This document shows, in pieces, positions 52,283 to 63,673 of a stretch of 64,000 nucleotides of DNA. The notes below the pieces were generated by a model. That model was not told the origin of the DNA. It saw only the letters and a list, made by a program, of their open reading frames with translations, and searched no databases. A program made the translations under genes and the position numbers. Every line of letters starts with the position of its first letter. The stretch's first letter is position 1. Source of the stretch: Limnanthes douglasii subsp. nivea (Eukaryota > Streptophyta > Magnoliopsida > Brassicales > Limnanthaceae); assembly GCA_036936605.1 (NCBI GenBank), contig JAUPFV010000001.1, positions 166,618,643 to 166,682,642 on the forward strand, in the 5' to 3' direction.

Positions 52283-53400
52283 CCTATGAATTTGAGTTGA
52301 GAAGATGCAGGATATAAAGGTGGTGAGTGCAAGTCTTTGTTTATTGTCAGCATTATTCAAGTTTCCAAAGTGTGGAGTGCTTTCCTAATCTTCTCATCTT
52401 TGATTTCAGGTAAGAGTGTAATATTCTCTTGATAAATTCAAGTTGATATAACTTGAGTTGTTTCTAGTAATATAATGTGGTTTTTGAGAAAAAAAATTTT
52501 CTGTCTTTGATTCGGAGGCTAAAGTTATAGAAACTTGTTAATTTAAAGCTTGGTTAAGAGTGTTAACATCTTCATCTTTCATGGTGCAGACTTCTTTATT
52601 GTATTCTGTCTTGCTTTGGTCAACTTTCTTGATAAATTGATTTGAGTTTAGTAATCCATTTATCTATTGCCTTTTGGTTTCCTGGAGAAGATGTAGCTTG
52701 AGTTTTAGCTGGATATGAGTCTTGTTGGGTTTTGACTGACAAGGATTTCATATAGTCAAGTTATGTGTGGCCTGTATAGAAACAACCTTAGAAATATCTA
52801 GGCATTTCGTTGTATTGGATGTCCTGCCAGTATCCCTTTATTTTTCCAAAACCTACCCAAATTGTTTCATTAATTCCTTAAAAATGTCCATTCTGGCTAG
52901 GCCTGGCGGTAGTTGTGCATAGCCCTGTGTTAATGGGAGATCAGACTACTTGAGGATTTGATATTTTCTTTGCAAGGACCTTTGTGATGGATGCATTATA
53001 CATATAAGCTTGGACATTTGAGAATATAAAACCCATACATGGATGATAGACTCTTTCTTGGAATGAAAAGAATGAGTCCATTTGAATATGTGCATATTAT
53101 ATTGTCTAAGAGTCCACACATTCATTCTCTACTATTTATCAAGGTTTTTGTGACGGACGAGCTCGATCACAAGGTGCCTATGATCCAAAAATTCCATACT
53201 GGCATTTCTGGCATTAGGGGCATTGCTTTTGAGATTTTTCCAATAAGTGTGATATTGACATTTGAATCTAAGATGCTTTTATCTTGTTCTAGAAATTGAA
53301 CAGATTTGAAGTTACCCTGATCTCTTATTTTAACTTGATCACGAAGGAACTCCTTCGTTGAGGGTCTAATGACTTATATGTATTTTTTTTACTGAAGTCT
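52283..53400 (-). pseudogene. Unidentified coding relic
   Basis: The minus strand has several open stretches that look once-coding: STKEFLRDQVKIRDQGNFK and VNITLIGKISKAM near 53220-53370, HVWVLYSQMSKLICI near 53000, and LPEIKDEKIRKALHTLETWI near 52350-52410. Stops separate them. No family was recognised. The sequence next to 52283 and that left of 47785 probably joined before the TRIM-like and Copia-V insertions. Confidence 0.35.
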
Positions 53401-54180
53401 TTGAATTTTGATATTTTTATAGACTAGAAGGTAGATGTGGTGCTTGGTGATCATATACAGGGTTGTATAGTAGAATGGGTAGAGGTTGAGTATTTGAGCA
53501 ATCATTTCCATCATTTTTTAATTATAAACTTTATTTTGAATTAGTGCAGGGAACTCATTATCTGAGGTAATTTAGGTAACTTATATGTTTTTGGGTTGTT
53601 GATGGCTTGTTTTTGGGTTAATTCTTACTATCCAGGTGAGGGGTTGAACGAGTGGAAGTCGAGACGATGACAGAGGTTTCGAGTGGAGTGGATGAGGCGA
53701 AGGTTTGACGAAGGGTCGACATTGACAGACTTGATCGACACATGAGAAGGCTTCTAAGCTTTAATCATACCTTGACTAGAAGGTTTTATGGCTTTGAAGA
53801 TTAAAAAGAGAATTCAAGAGAGTATTTTAAAAAAAGAACTTTTTTGGAGCCTTATTGTTTTGTTTCCTCTCTCAAAATCCATTTGATTTATTTTAATATA
53901 AATTATTTGAGACTATAAAAATAAAATTAGTAATAAAAATATGGTAACTACATTTTATTGTTTTTGTTTTTTTAATGTAAATATAACCGAAACAATAATT
54001 GGTTACAATTGCTATTAAAAACTAATATAGTATCAGAACTGGAAAAGACAAACATTTAAAACAAACAAACACAAGAACCTTATTTTTTTGCACTAATAGT
54101 AATAACAACCAAGTGAACACAACAACAATACTGCAGACCATGGATCTTCATTTAAACATCTTCATAAAATAATAGTCAGA
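53401..54180. other. Intergenic, nothing recognised
   Basis: AT-rich with a less AT-rich patch at 53630-53760. No conserved motif. It includes the 3' flank of the jacalin-type pseudogene. Confidence 0.5.
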
Positions 54181-54183
54181 ATC

Positions 54184-54625
54184 TCACTGATAGGTGCCAT
54201 GAGCTCCAACCAAATCGAGGTATTGACCAGATGTTCTATTAAATCCTATAATTTTACACTTATCATCCTCAAATACGAATTTAGTTTTTTTTTTTATCAA
54301 TATCGTAAGGTCCATAAACCCTTTTGTTGGTTTTAAATGTGAGTTACTGAAAAGCGAGGTGGGAAGATCTATTGCATCATCAAAATATCCGGTGATTTTA
54401 AAAGTAAAAAAATTCATCTTGTTTATCCAATTTTGGTTATATATATATATATAAATACTAATTTACGATTTTTGTTTAAAGCTAACTTTGGCTATACTTT
54501 CAGATTTGCATGATCCATACCGTTTGGAGGTTATAAAACACCCATCTTTGATGTTTTCAGATCTAAAATATTGAATGTCTGAATTGCATTTGCCACTAGC
54601 GATTTTAATTTTATGAACGAAAGAA
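54184..54625 (-). pseudogene. Jacalin-related lectin, C-terminal part of a domain (downstream of insertion)
   Basis: Jacalin-like domains bind carbohydrates. Minus strand at 54463-54610 reads FVHKIKIASGKCNSDIQYF and GSCKSESIAKVSFK, the first strands of the fold. At 54184-54417 it reads FFTFKITGYFDDA, KFVFEDDKCKIIGF and NRTSGQYLDLVGAHG, matching the end of jacalin domains (...F.GR.G.YLDAIG.H). About 50 AT-rich bases separate the two parts, too short for a normal plant intron. The beginning of this domain is at 59236-59310, on the other side of Copia-IV. Confidence 0.85.
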
Positions 54626-54779
54626 TATAATTTATTGTCTTTCTCGTTAACAAAATATAATATATATTCGAAGTCATTAGGGAATAACTTTAGACAGTTA
54701 CAAATTAGGCTATAATTTAGGTTTGTACTAATTAGGTAATACGATATATTAAATATATATATATATATATATTCTATCA
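54620..54779 (-). repeat. 3' LTR of Copia-IV, diverged
   Basis: Shares with 59085-59234 the blocks attctatca, aggNtataatttaggt, actaattagg, aagtcatta and gttaacaaaa. Contains an AT microsatellite. The inner boundary is sharp at 54779; the outer one is uncertain. Confidence 0.7.
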
Positions 54780-54790
54780 TTCCTCCGTCG
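54780..54790 (-). promoter_or_regulatory. Polypurine tract of Copia-IV
   Basis: Minus strand CGACGGAGGAA just before the 3' LTR. Confidence 0.65.
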
Positions 54791-54824
54791 TCAAATTTGG
54801 AGGTTTATGAACATTGTGACTGGT

Positions 54825-55607
54825 TTAAAAATTGTTGAATAAGACAAGATGCATCTTTTTTCTCCAAATGTTGGCAACCTGGTACCTAGAAGGCACGTGA
54901 AGCACCCGAACTGCACCTTGCAACACGTTTTCTCCAACCAAATGGATATCCATTTCAATATACTTCATGCATTGGTATTGGACGGGATTTTCGTAAATAT
55001 AAATAGCACTCACATTATCACAAGCTTTACGGATGGGACAATAGAGTTCTAGAAGAAGATTACGCAACCAACAAGACTCAACAACAACATTCACTACTCC
55101 TCTACATTCAGCTTCTGCACTAGATCGAGAAAGAGTAGGTAGGTGTTTTGATGACCACGAGATCAAGTTGTCACCCAATAAGACACAATATCTAGATTTG
55201 CAACGTCGAGTATCCAGACACCCTCCCCAATCCACATCAGTATACGAGACAAGATATGCAATGGAAGAATGAGAGACATGTAGTCTAAGATGTAAAGTTC
55301 CTTGGATATATCGTATGATTCGCTTTAATACAGTTATATGTTCGTCTCGAGGATCGTGCATATGTAGATAAATCTGCTGGACAACATAAGAGATATCTGG
55401 TCGGGTAAATATAAGAGATTGAAATGCACCATCAAGGTTGCGGTATAGTATCGGATAAGCAAACACCTCACCTTTGATGACACTAACTTTTTTCTTTGTA
55501 TCAACAGGAGTGAGAGTTTGATTACACGAACTCATTATACCTCGTTGGATAATGTCATCGACATATTTTCGCTGAGATAAAAATAATATACCCTTGTGTT
55601 GAGTCAC
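54825..55607 (-). pseudogene. Copia-IV RT C-terminal part and RNase H
   Basis: 260 open codons: KGILFLSQRKYVDDIIQR, FTRPDISYVVQQIY, RIIRYIQGTLHLRL, then RNase H YTDVDWGGCLDTRR, LSRSSAEAECRGVVNVVVES, DNVSAIYIYENPVQ and VRVLHVPSRYQVANI. These are characteristic of the Ale lineage. It ends shortly before the polypurine tract. Confidence 0.92.
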
Positions 55608-55689
55608 ACATGTGCCAAAAAAAATTACAAGAACCCCAAATCCTTCATAGAAAATTCGGAGCTAAGATGCACCATAATGGTTTTTACAG

Positions 55690-56521
55690 AAAGTATTAGA
55701 TGAAGTAGTCAAAATAATGTCATCAACGTATAATAACAAGTAAGCCATATCCGAAATTTGTTTGTCGATGAATTACCCGATTTATTATTAGAGAAACTAA
55801 TATTGGCAACAAAGTCAATAAATATTTTATACCACGCCCGAGGGGCTTGTTTAAGACCATACAAGGATTTGCGCAATAAGAAGACATAATCCGGATGCAC
55901 CAGGTTTTAAAATCTAATGGGTTGATGCATATAAACAGTCTCATGAAAGTTTTCATGCAAGAAATCATTGCTGACATCGAATTGATGAATCAACCATTGT
56001 TTTGATAAGGCGATAATGAGCATTATACGAATGGTAGCCGGTTTCGCTACCAGACTGAAAGTCTCTCCACAATCAATGCTAGTATCCCGAGTTTTACCAT
56101 CAACCATAAGATAGTTTTCGTGCCTCACAAATGAACCATCAAATTTGAATTTATTAGTAAAAATCCACATAGAACGAATAACGTTAACATTTGGAGTGTG
56201 GGGTACCAAATCCCATATCCTATTTTTAATAAGAGCATCGAATTCATCGACCATAGCCAATATCTTATTCGGGTCACGAAGGGAAGCTATAGGTTTACGA
56301 GGTAAATATGACGGTGTAACCATGGTAGTATGCGCCTGAGATAAGTCGAATATAGCTTTAGGCTTGAAAATATCATGTTTCCTGCGGGTGATAGGACGTT
56401 GTACTTGATGTATAACCGGCTGAGAGGGGCAGAACTGGTGTCGGATGAGGCCCATGAGGAGGTGATGATGGAGATGGTGAGAAAACCGGGATGTGTTATG
56501 TTGTGGGAGAATCAGCCACAT
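55690..56521 (-). pseudogene. Copia-IV RT N-terminal part
   Basis: DALIKNRIWDLVPHTPNVNV and RSMWIFTNKFKFDGS, DCGETFSLVAKPATIRIML, LIHQFDVSNDFLHENFHETV, then in other frames LRKSLYGLKQAPRAWYK and the area of the catalytic block near 55710-55740. Frame changes at about 55905 and 55800. Confidence 0.9.
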
Positions 56522-56832
56522 GAGATGTTAGAACCGACTAGACCGTATGATAAGGAACAATAGGCTATGGTTGTTGGTACTTGATGGATGACATAGAGAG
56601 ACACACCATTACCCAAAATATCATATTCCCTGGTATGAGACGAATGAACTTTGGCACAGGGATACATAATTTCATCAAATTGAACATGGCGGCAAATAAT
56701 GATTTCATTATTGGATAAATCAAAACACGTATAACCTCTATGATTTTTGGGATAACCCAGGAAAATTAAAGGAGTAGAACGAGCTTGCAGTTTTCGAATG
56801 GTAGTGAATGAAAACAGGAAAAATATAAGCAC
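56512..56832 (-). pseudogene. Copia-IV integrase-RT linker
   Basis: KLQARSTPLIFLGYPKNHRG and YTCFDLSNNEIIICRHVQFD, the post-integrase block of copia polyproteins, followed by a disrupted hydrophilic linker. Confidence 0.85.
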
Positions 56833-56879
56833 CCAAAAACACGAATGTGAGAGTCGGATGGAACACGATGGTAGAGAAT

Positions 56880-57280
56880 TTGGAGAGATGACTCATTGGC
56901 AAGAAATTTACTCGGAATAATATTAAGTAGGTGTGTTGCCATGTGAAGAGCATGATTCCGAAAATGAAGTGGCAAATATGCATGAATGAGAAGTGTGCGC
57001 ATGATATTATTAATGGATCATATTTTTCTTTTAGCGTTTCCATTTTGTGAGGAGGTATGACGACATGAAAAATGAAAATAATTTTCATGAGACTGACAAA
57101 ACTGCCGAAAAAAATGATTATTAAACTCTCCCTCATTGTCGTATTGTATGGTTTTAATATCTCGTTCAAACTGGATACGAATTTGAGCTTTGATTTTTTT
57201 AAAAGTTGAGAAAATTTGTGATTTATTAACAATAGGAAAAGTCCACAAGAATTTTGAATCATCATCCAAGAAAAGTACAT
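56880..57280 (-). pseudogene. Copia-IV integrase core, catalytic Glu replaced
   Basis: LDDDSKFLWTFPIVN, FERDIKTIQYDNEGEFNN (second Asp) and SSQNGNAKRKI, where active copia integrases have A-E-R: the catalytic Glu is Lys. Downstream, HMATHLLNIIPSKFL and FSTIVFHPTLT segments lie in another frame. Confidence 0.88.
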
Positions 57281-57301
57281 AATATCAATGTCCTGAAGTA
57301 C

Positions 57302-57885
57302 TCAAATATAGAGAAGTCCAAAGATCACTACGAATAATATAAAAAAGCATACAAGTAGTATAAGTTGAGGGGAAAAAGGAAACTTTATAAGTTTCCAAAG
57401 AATACACGATTTACAAGTAGTAGACTTGGATGGAGTATTACAATCAATCAATAGATTTAGCTGAAGAATAGCTAAAACTGAGTCTCCTTGGTGACCGAGA
57501 CGGTCATAACAAAGAGTGGATGCAATGCATGAAGCGGAGGAATCAGTCATAGTCGGAATAGAATGAGTGATAGGGTAGATGGGGCTTGTACTACCAGAAG
57601 GATCAAACACCACCGACACATGATTATTAGTTTTAAACTTTCGAACTGACACCAAATTTTTAATAAGGTTAATTGTGTGCAAGATATGATTGAGTATCAA
57701 AGTTGTGTCTGAGGAAGGTAAAGAAGTATGAATGTAATCGCAAATCGGGATTTACTAACCACTACCAATAGTAACATCATTATTATTGCTCATCTTAATA
57801 TAACACGCGAAGTTACCTTGTGAGGACGTCATATGAGAAGTTGCCCCGGTGTCCATATACCAGTTACGATCCTTTTGTGACAAAG
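57302..57885 (-). pseudogene. Copia-IV protease and GAG-pre-integrase region
   Basis: WYMDTGATSHMTSSQGNFAC at about 57820-57870 keeps the D-T-G active site. At 57302-57700 come NHILHTINLIKNLVSVRKF, FKTNNHVSVVFDPSG, YDRLGHQGDSVLAIL and CKSCILWKLIKFPF, the zinc-binding region with one His of the HHCC site weakened (YDRLGH for WH.RLGH). Confidence 0.88.
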
Positions 57886-58966
57886 ACATAGTGTGCATAG
57901 TTGATTCTATATCCATCAGAGTCCATTAAGAGGTTGTATATACCTTATGTTGATGTTATTGGGTCTGGGGGCCAAGATTCAGGGTTTTCGTGGTCCAATA
58001 GGCCTGCTTCAAGATTGCGTCGGGTATGGTCAGGGGGGTACGATCCAGAGTGCCTGCATCCAAACCCAAAAATAAGGCATCGCCTAAGACGGATCACCTA
58101 CTTAATTTTGACCACGTCCATGTCATTTACTTTCATAACCATCACCGAAGTCTGTCCCAAACTACCACCAGATTGCTTATAATTCTGATGTTTGTTTTTG
58201 CTGTGATTCTTAGACTCTTTGTCGCGTCCTTGACCGTGACTTGGAGGATGATGGTTAGGCATTTAATCTTATTTACGAGTAGCCACTATCATCGCATCAT
58301 CACCCCAGTCATTGTCTCATTCATGCTAGTTTATTCCAAATATAACATGGATCAAACTTTATAAAATGATGATATAATCTTCTAGTGTCGAATTACAGAA
58401 GCTACACTTTTGTAAGCGGTTGTAAGACCATCCACCATACAAAGAGTCATATGATTGTTCGAGACCGAAGCTCCCACATTCTTCAATTTTTCGGAGAGAG
58501 TCTTAAGGTGTTGGCCATAAGCAAAGACCGACGAGAAATTCTACAAATAAGTATTATTGAACTCGTGTTTCAAAGCAACGACACGATAATTTTCATTGTC
58601 TCGAAACAAATCACGAAGACGATTCTACAGAGTCACGGCAAAACGTCCGTTTCAATAACAGTGGACAAGAGATCGATGGAGACGGTGTAATAAATCCATC
58701 AAACCACAGTAACATCCAAGCTATCCCATATCTCTTTTCATCATCGGTAAGAAGACCCATCTCTTTATTTTTCCATTCTTCCGGCTTTGGCGGGATAATG
58801 TGATGAAACACTTTGTGCGAACGACAATGAACCTTGAATAATTCTTCCTAATTGGCATATTGATGTTCTCCATCTCAAGAATGATGGGAACATGCATTCC
58901 GAAGTTAGAGACAACAAATGCAGTATGAAAAAAGGAAGAAGAAGTTTTAGTAATGGATTTTCCCAT
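57886..58966 (-). pseudogene. Copia-IV gag (UBN2-type)
   Basis: ATG at 58966 (MGKSITKTSSSFF). In shifting frames: FVVSNFGMHVPIILEMENIN, IIPPKPEEWKNKEMG, IAWMLLWFDG, RLRDLFRDNENYRVVALKHE and YKSVASVIRH. This is the UBN2 capsid region of copia elements. Several frameshifts and stops. Confidence 0.82.
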
Positions 58967-59076
58967 GTTGATGGAAATAGTTAGATGAGAATGGGGAATT
59001 AAGCAGAGTAAGAAAGGAGAAGAAGATAACATAGTAGGACAAAGAAAGTTAGAATAGATAAACCTTAACCCTTATA

Positions 59077-59084
59077 TGATACCA
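59077..59084 (-). promoter_or_regulatory. Primer-binding site of Copia-IV, decayed tRNA-iMet type
   Basis: Minus strand TGGTATCA directly after the LTR end; the next bases no longer match. Confidence 0.65.
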
Positions 59085-59234
59085 TGAAATAATATAATAA
59101 TTCCGTTAACAAAAGGTAATATATATATATATATATACACAAAGTCATTAACTACTATTTAGGTTATAATTTAGGTAAATACTAATTAGGAAATAAGATA
59201 TACTAAATATATACAAATTTTTTGTATTCTATCA
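59085..59234 (-). repeat. 5' LTR of Copia-IV
   Basis: 150 bp, TGATAG...TTTCA on the minus strand, next to the PBS. Diverged partner at about 54620-54779. Confidence 0.75.
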
Positions 59235-59600
59235 CGAATTGTATCATAAACTCAATTATCCCATTTCATTCCACCACCTCCACCAAATGGACCAAAACAT
59301 TTATGACGAGACTCTGGATGAGGTTTTGGATTACGCTATAAGATTTCAGAAATAGAAATTACATGTGCCTCAGAAAACCAATAATTTTAGTTTTTGTCAC
59401 AGATATTGAGAATTTGACTCCTTGTTGGGGACCAAAAGGTCTGTAATTATTTTTATTTCTTTTAAAAGTGATTGATCTAACATTATTCTCTGATATCGGA
59501 TCGTAATATCCATTAACGGAGACAAAAAAAATCATCCAGATAATCAAGTGAAATCTATCAAAATTAATTTACGTTAAATATTTTTTAAAATTTTATTTTT
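59235..59600 (-). pseudogene. Jacalin-related lectin: end of one domain and start of the next (upstream of insertion)
   Basis: At 59359-59580 the minus strand reads VSVNGYYDPISENNVRSITF, NYRPFGPQQGVKFSI and VTKTKIIGF, the second half of a jacalin domain. At 59236-59310 it reads FGPFGGGGGMKWDN, stop (TGA 59252-59254 in place of Gly), VYDTIR, the start of a second domain, which resumes at 54610 beyond Copia-IV. Tandem jacalin domains are common in plant lectins. Frame change between the two domains. The upstream part of the first domain was not found. Confidence 0.85.
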
Positions 59601-60960
59601 GACATTTTTGCATGTGTTAGAAGAAAACATTATTTGCATTTTGGTCGAATAATATCCAACTAAGAAGAATAAATTACTTCAACTTTTTAGCAAATTCATG
59701 AGAATTTTATTCTGTTGTTAAAAAGTTTTGAATTATAAAAGCGAAGAACATATTTTTATGTATGAACTTTTCTATGTTCATAAAAGTTAGGTTTTGAACA
59801 TTAATTAGTCCATTGATTATCTATTTTGATGACATGTAGTTCATCCACTAAAAAAGTCAGGATTTAGTCATTACCCTATCCATTTTGGATAAAGTTAGTC
59901 TTTTTCGTGTGTTAGACTATTTATATTCGTGATAGATAGTCCCTTAATTATCTATTTTCGATAAGATTACTCATTTGACTATTCATTTTCGATAAAATTA
60001 GCAATCTAAATAAACATGCACGAAGAATAACTTTATCCAAAATGGATGGTCGATGGATTAAAAACGAACTATTTTTAGTTGACGTAATATATGTCCCCAA
60101 AATAAATAATCAAAAGACTAAATCCATATTTTTTAATGGATGAATTATTTATTATAAAAATGGTTAATCTAAAATATAGTTGCTCTTCAAACTCCAAAAA
60201 ATAATATTAATAAATAAAGGGAGACTCCCATATAACTATCAACTTGCGTTCAAAATCAATATTTAATACCAAATAAGATCCCTATCAATATTTGGTACCA
60301 AGCACTAGACAAAATACTCTAACACCCATGGCTTGTAAAATGCTATAGTATCTTCTAAACAAAAAATGGTTTGTTTTCTTTTTCTTAGAAAATCCATATT
60401 TTTTAAAATATAATTCAACAAAACAATTCTGAAACCACGTTTGTGTTTCTTTTCTCGAGACAAATTAAACAAGTGGTGCAAATGATATGTATAAGAAATT
60501 TTTTAAAACTGTTAAAAAAGACTGGTTTAACAGTTTTAAAACTGCTAAAAATTAAAGCGATAAAACCTAATTGAACTATTTTGTTTTTTAGCACTTTTAA
60601 TTTTTTGTTTGAAACATATCATATAGACAACTTGTTTGATTTGTCTCATAAATTTAAATACAACGACGCTTTCAGTTTTATTTTTAGAATTATAAATTAA
60701 AAGATACAAACTTTAAAAATACAAAAACTTATATTTTGTTAAAAGTTACTCGATTATAATACAAACAAGGGTTAATAAAGCACTAAAGATAAAGAACATA
60801 TTCTTGAAATGTTTTATATTAAAATAACTTAAAAGACTTGTTTTAGACCATAAAACAAAATAAATATTTTAGGATGGATAAAAAATTGGATTATAAATTT
60901 ATTTTAGTATTATAATAAAAATAACCCATAAATAAATTAGCTTGTAATGGATGTATATTA
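59601..60960. other. AT-rich intergenic with a foldback element
   Basis: No gene recognised. Holds the foldback element listed separately; the rest (60140-60960) is AT-rich with stops in all frames. Confidence 0.6.
59800..60125. mobile_element. Foldback (MITE-like) element, about 330 bp
   Basis: Two arms of about 105-110 bp in inverted orientation (59805-59911 and 60021-60125) around a 110-bp centre. The inner 20 bp (59878-59897 and 60028-60047) are a perfect inverted repeat. Outer parts match imperfectly (ttagtccattgattatctat against its counterpart). No coding capacity; probably a non-autonomous DNA transposon. Its ends and target duplication are not certain. Confidence 0.65.
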
Positions 60961-60969
60961 TTGTTGTTT

Positions 60970-61430
60970 ATACTATGGGTAAATTTAGCCCAAAGAGATT
61001 CATTTATTTTGAAATTGATCCAAAGCTTTGCAGGAGAAGGTATCATTGATGTGTTTAAGATTTTTAACATTCAGACCACTTTTTTTGAATAGTCTGCAAG
61101 CTTTGGACAAATTGGAACAAGACATTTTGGTAGATTCATGGTTGGAACCCTACATAAATTTATTGAGAAGAATCCAAATCTTGTTTATAATACCTTTGGG
61201 GATTATGCAACATTGTAACCAATAGTTGGGGATGACCATTATGATTTAAGAGATTATGGTTACTCTACCACCATAGGAAAATTTTTCCCTTCACATTTAG
61301 TAATATTCCGTCTGATTTTACATATCAAAGGCTCATAGTTGGAGCCATTGTTGTTGTTGGTGATGGTAATGCCTAAATCTGAAGTTGGTAGAATATCTGA
61401 GTTAAAACTAGTGATGTTAGAAATGTATCA
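60970..61430 (-). pseudogene. LINE ORF2 C-terminal region
   Basis: Minus strand reads INKIWILLNKFM and SGLNVKNLKHINDTFSCKAL, matching the GGLGV.NL...N.AFSCK pattern just after the RT domain of plant L1 ORF2. Stops interrupt it. Confidence 0.7.
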
Positions 61431-62240
61431 ATTCTAATTGGAGGAGCATGCTTAGATGAGATGAACTTGTCTTGCGTTTCTTGATATTTTGTCCAGAGAG
61501 GTCTTAATAGTCCTGTAAAAATTCACGTAGGATAGAAATATATGTAGGAAGACTGTTAGTAAATATAAGTAGATAATTTGCAAACGCTAAGCACGAGATG
61601 ATCATAAACTCCTAGTAGTGTATTTAAAAGTTTTGTTTTGTTCAAATAGATTACTCGGGCCCTTAAGAAGGACTTCATTTGTTATGATAAAAATACTAGG
61701 GGATAAGAGATCCCCTTCTTTAGTCTTTTTTTAGTTTTGAAGTAACGATACACTTCACCATTAACTAAGATAGAAACATGAATATTTATGGTCATTGTTT
61801 CAATGAGATATACAAATTTTGAATCAAAACCAAATAAGAATAAGACTTTAATAATAAAGTTGTGGGACATTCCATCAAAGGGTTTGGTCATGTCCACTTT
61901 GATAAGAATGTTCCTAGCTTTAACCGTTCTATTAATATCATAGATTATTCTTTAGCAATTAGGATGTTCTCATGGATAGACTTATGTGATATATAGGCTC
62001 CTTGAACTTGTGGGATGAGTTTAGGTAGAATGGAGGAAAGTCTGATGTTGATAAGTTTGGAGATGATTCCCTTGTTAAAAGTACATAGACTGATCGGTCT
62101 TTATTGATTACATAATGTAGGGTTGTTTATCTTGGGGATGAGACAAATTCCAGTGGAGATAATAGCTTTAGAGATGCCGTGGACAAGGAAAATGAAGTCG
62201 ACACCAGCGTAAAAGTCTAGTTTGATAATTTTCTTGCAGG
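61431..62240 (-). pseudogene. LINE reverse transcriptase, catalytic motif lost
   Basis: Minus strand reads NKGIISKLINIRLSSILPKL, YISHKSIHENILIAKE, MDMTKPFDGMSHNFIIKVLF (the AFDR/YD block), SILVNGEVYRYFKTKKRLKK and PLVF, then CLAFANYLLIFTNSLP where active L1 RTs have FADD/YADD. Both catalytic Asp of that motif are replaced (N-Y). Frame breaks and stops. Confidence 0.87.
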
Positions 62241-62290
62241 TAATGTATATCATTGGTTAAAGCTATCCATGCCTGCTACACTATTAGGAT

Positions 62291-62515
62291 TTAGGCTCTT
62301 GATAGAGTTGAGAATTCCTTTTTAGTTGGGAGTTTTATCAGCATGAAATTATCTTCTGTTGTGATTAGCTTAGGAATGTTTTTAAAAGGCGATTGCCTTA
62401 TAAGATTGTTGTTTTGTCTGTAAGAAGGAACATAATTTTCAGTTAATATGTATTTGGAATATTTTAAGGCAGATTTACCAATCAAATGTTCTTCTGTTTT
62501 CCAAGTAGAGTACAC
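62291..62515 (-). pseudogene. LINE ORF2 linker between endonuclease and RT
   Basis: 74 open codons (TWKTEEHLIGKSALKYSKYI, NLIRQSPFKNIPKLIT, FMLIKLPTKKEF). Position fits the region before the RT motif NPNSVAGMDSF, a degenerate KAPGPDGF block at about 62260-62290. Confidence 0.65.
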
Positions 62516-62908
62516 TTTGATGAAGATAATCTTTGATTTTCTTCTTTTATTTTTTACATAGTATTGATATACTTTTGTGTTCCTATCACCATCTTTAAGC
62601 CAGTTAGAGTATTATTTTTAATTCCAAAATGATTCTTGTATCTTTAAAGCCTAAAGGAGCATGGTATTTGATTTAGCTAAGTTGTTGTTTTTAGTGTTGT
62701 TGTTTTGCTGCAATTCTTCCTTCATTAAAGTGACTTTGTTTTATGCTTCAATGAATTTGTCAAAGATATTTTCAAAGGTTCTATATCTTTGATGCATCAT
62801 TTAATCGCTTGATTTTATTCCAAAAAATAAATAAAGAAAATCTATGCATGGTAAGTTTCTAGTTAGCTTCAACAATAGGTAGGAAATCATTATTAAGTGT
62901 CCATATAT

Positions 62909-63673
62909 TTAGGAATCTAAAGCTAGGTTTAGAGTTTTTTTATCATTTGATATGGACACTAAGAGAGGGGTATGGTCAGAACAAGTTTTGGTAATAAGTT
63001 TGATTGTTGTGTTGTTGAAATAGTATGCCCAATCTGGACTGATTAAAGCCGCGTCGAGTCTTCTCCATTTTGATTTGTTTGTCCATGTGAATCTTGTTCC
63101 TACATATCCAACATCTTCTAGGGATAATTCCCTTAACATTTCATTGAAGTCATCTGCACTCTGAATGGTGTAGGTGTTGTAACAAACCTATTCACTAGGA
63201 GATAACATTGAGTTAAAATCACCAATTACCATCCATTTTTTAACATAGTAAGAGATCGATTGAGACACTTCCAAAGGTATATTCTATTATATCTTTGGAA
63301 TTTTACATAAACTATTGTAAGATGATTTTTTTGTTCAAATATTTGTCAGAAATTGTAGAGTGTAATAGTTAAGGATGGTCAATGATTGTGTTGATGTCAT
63401 AATCATTAGTCGAGAAGATCTGTATTTTGTTGTTGACATTAAAACAAAAGTGGGGAAAACCTAGTTTTTCTACAATAGTAGGGATGTTTTCTTTTTGAAG
63501 AACGGTTCAATGATGACCAGTATGCTATGTTTTGTTTTAAAGTTGATGGACTTGAGACTCATAATTGATGCCTTGTTTCCAATACCCTGTATGTTCCAGC
63601 ATAAGAACTTAATCATTTGTAGGATTAGTTTTCTAGGAATGATTTGTGAGAAAGAGGGATTTGATGATGACAC
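62909..63673 (-). pseudogene. LINE APE-type endonuclease
   Basis: N-terminus at 63470-63620: MIKFLCWNIQGIGNKASIM and SILVIIEPFF, with the catalytic Asn and Glu motifs WN..G and IIEP. C-terminus at 62909-63139: LEDVGYVGTRFTWTNKSKWR, RLDAALISPDWAYYF and TCSDHTPLLVS, with the SDH motif. The middle (63140-63470) is frame-broken; near 63205-63240 the strand reads a W.VIGDFN-like segment. Confidence 0.87.

Larger units (their letters stand above)
54610..59234 (-). mobile_element. Copia-IV: old Ale-like Ty1/copia element inserted in the jacalin gene
   Basis: Flanked by diverged direct repeats of about 150 bp (59085-59234 and about 54620-54779) that start TGATAGAAT on the minus strand and are read as LTRs. 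PBS-like and polypurine tracts are next to them. Internal order is gag, protease, integrase, RT, RNase H, in broken frames. The RNase H block and the short LTR fit the Ale/Retrofit lineage. The exact left end and target duplication could not be fixed. Confidence 0.85.

Noticed and set aside
52283..53400. Endogenous pararetrovirus
   Set aside because: Considered because of coding-like fragments without gypsy or copia motifs, but no diagnostic movement-protein, coat-protein or RT motif was seen.
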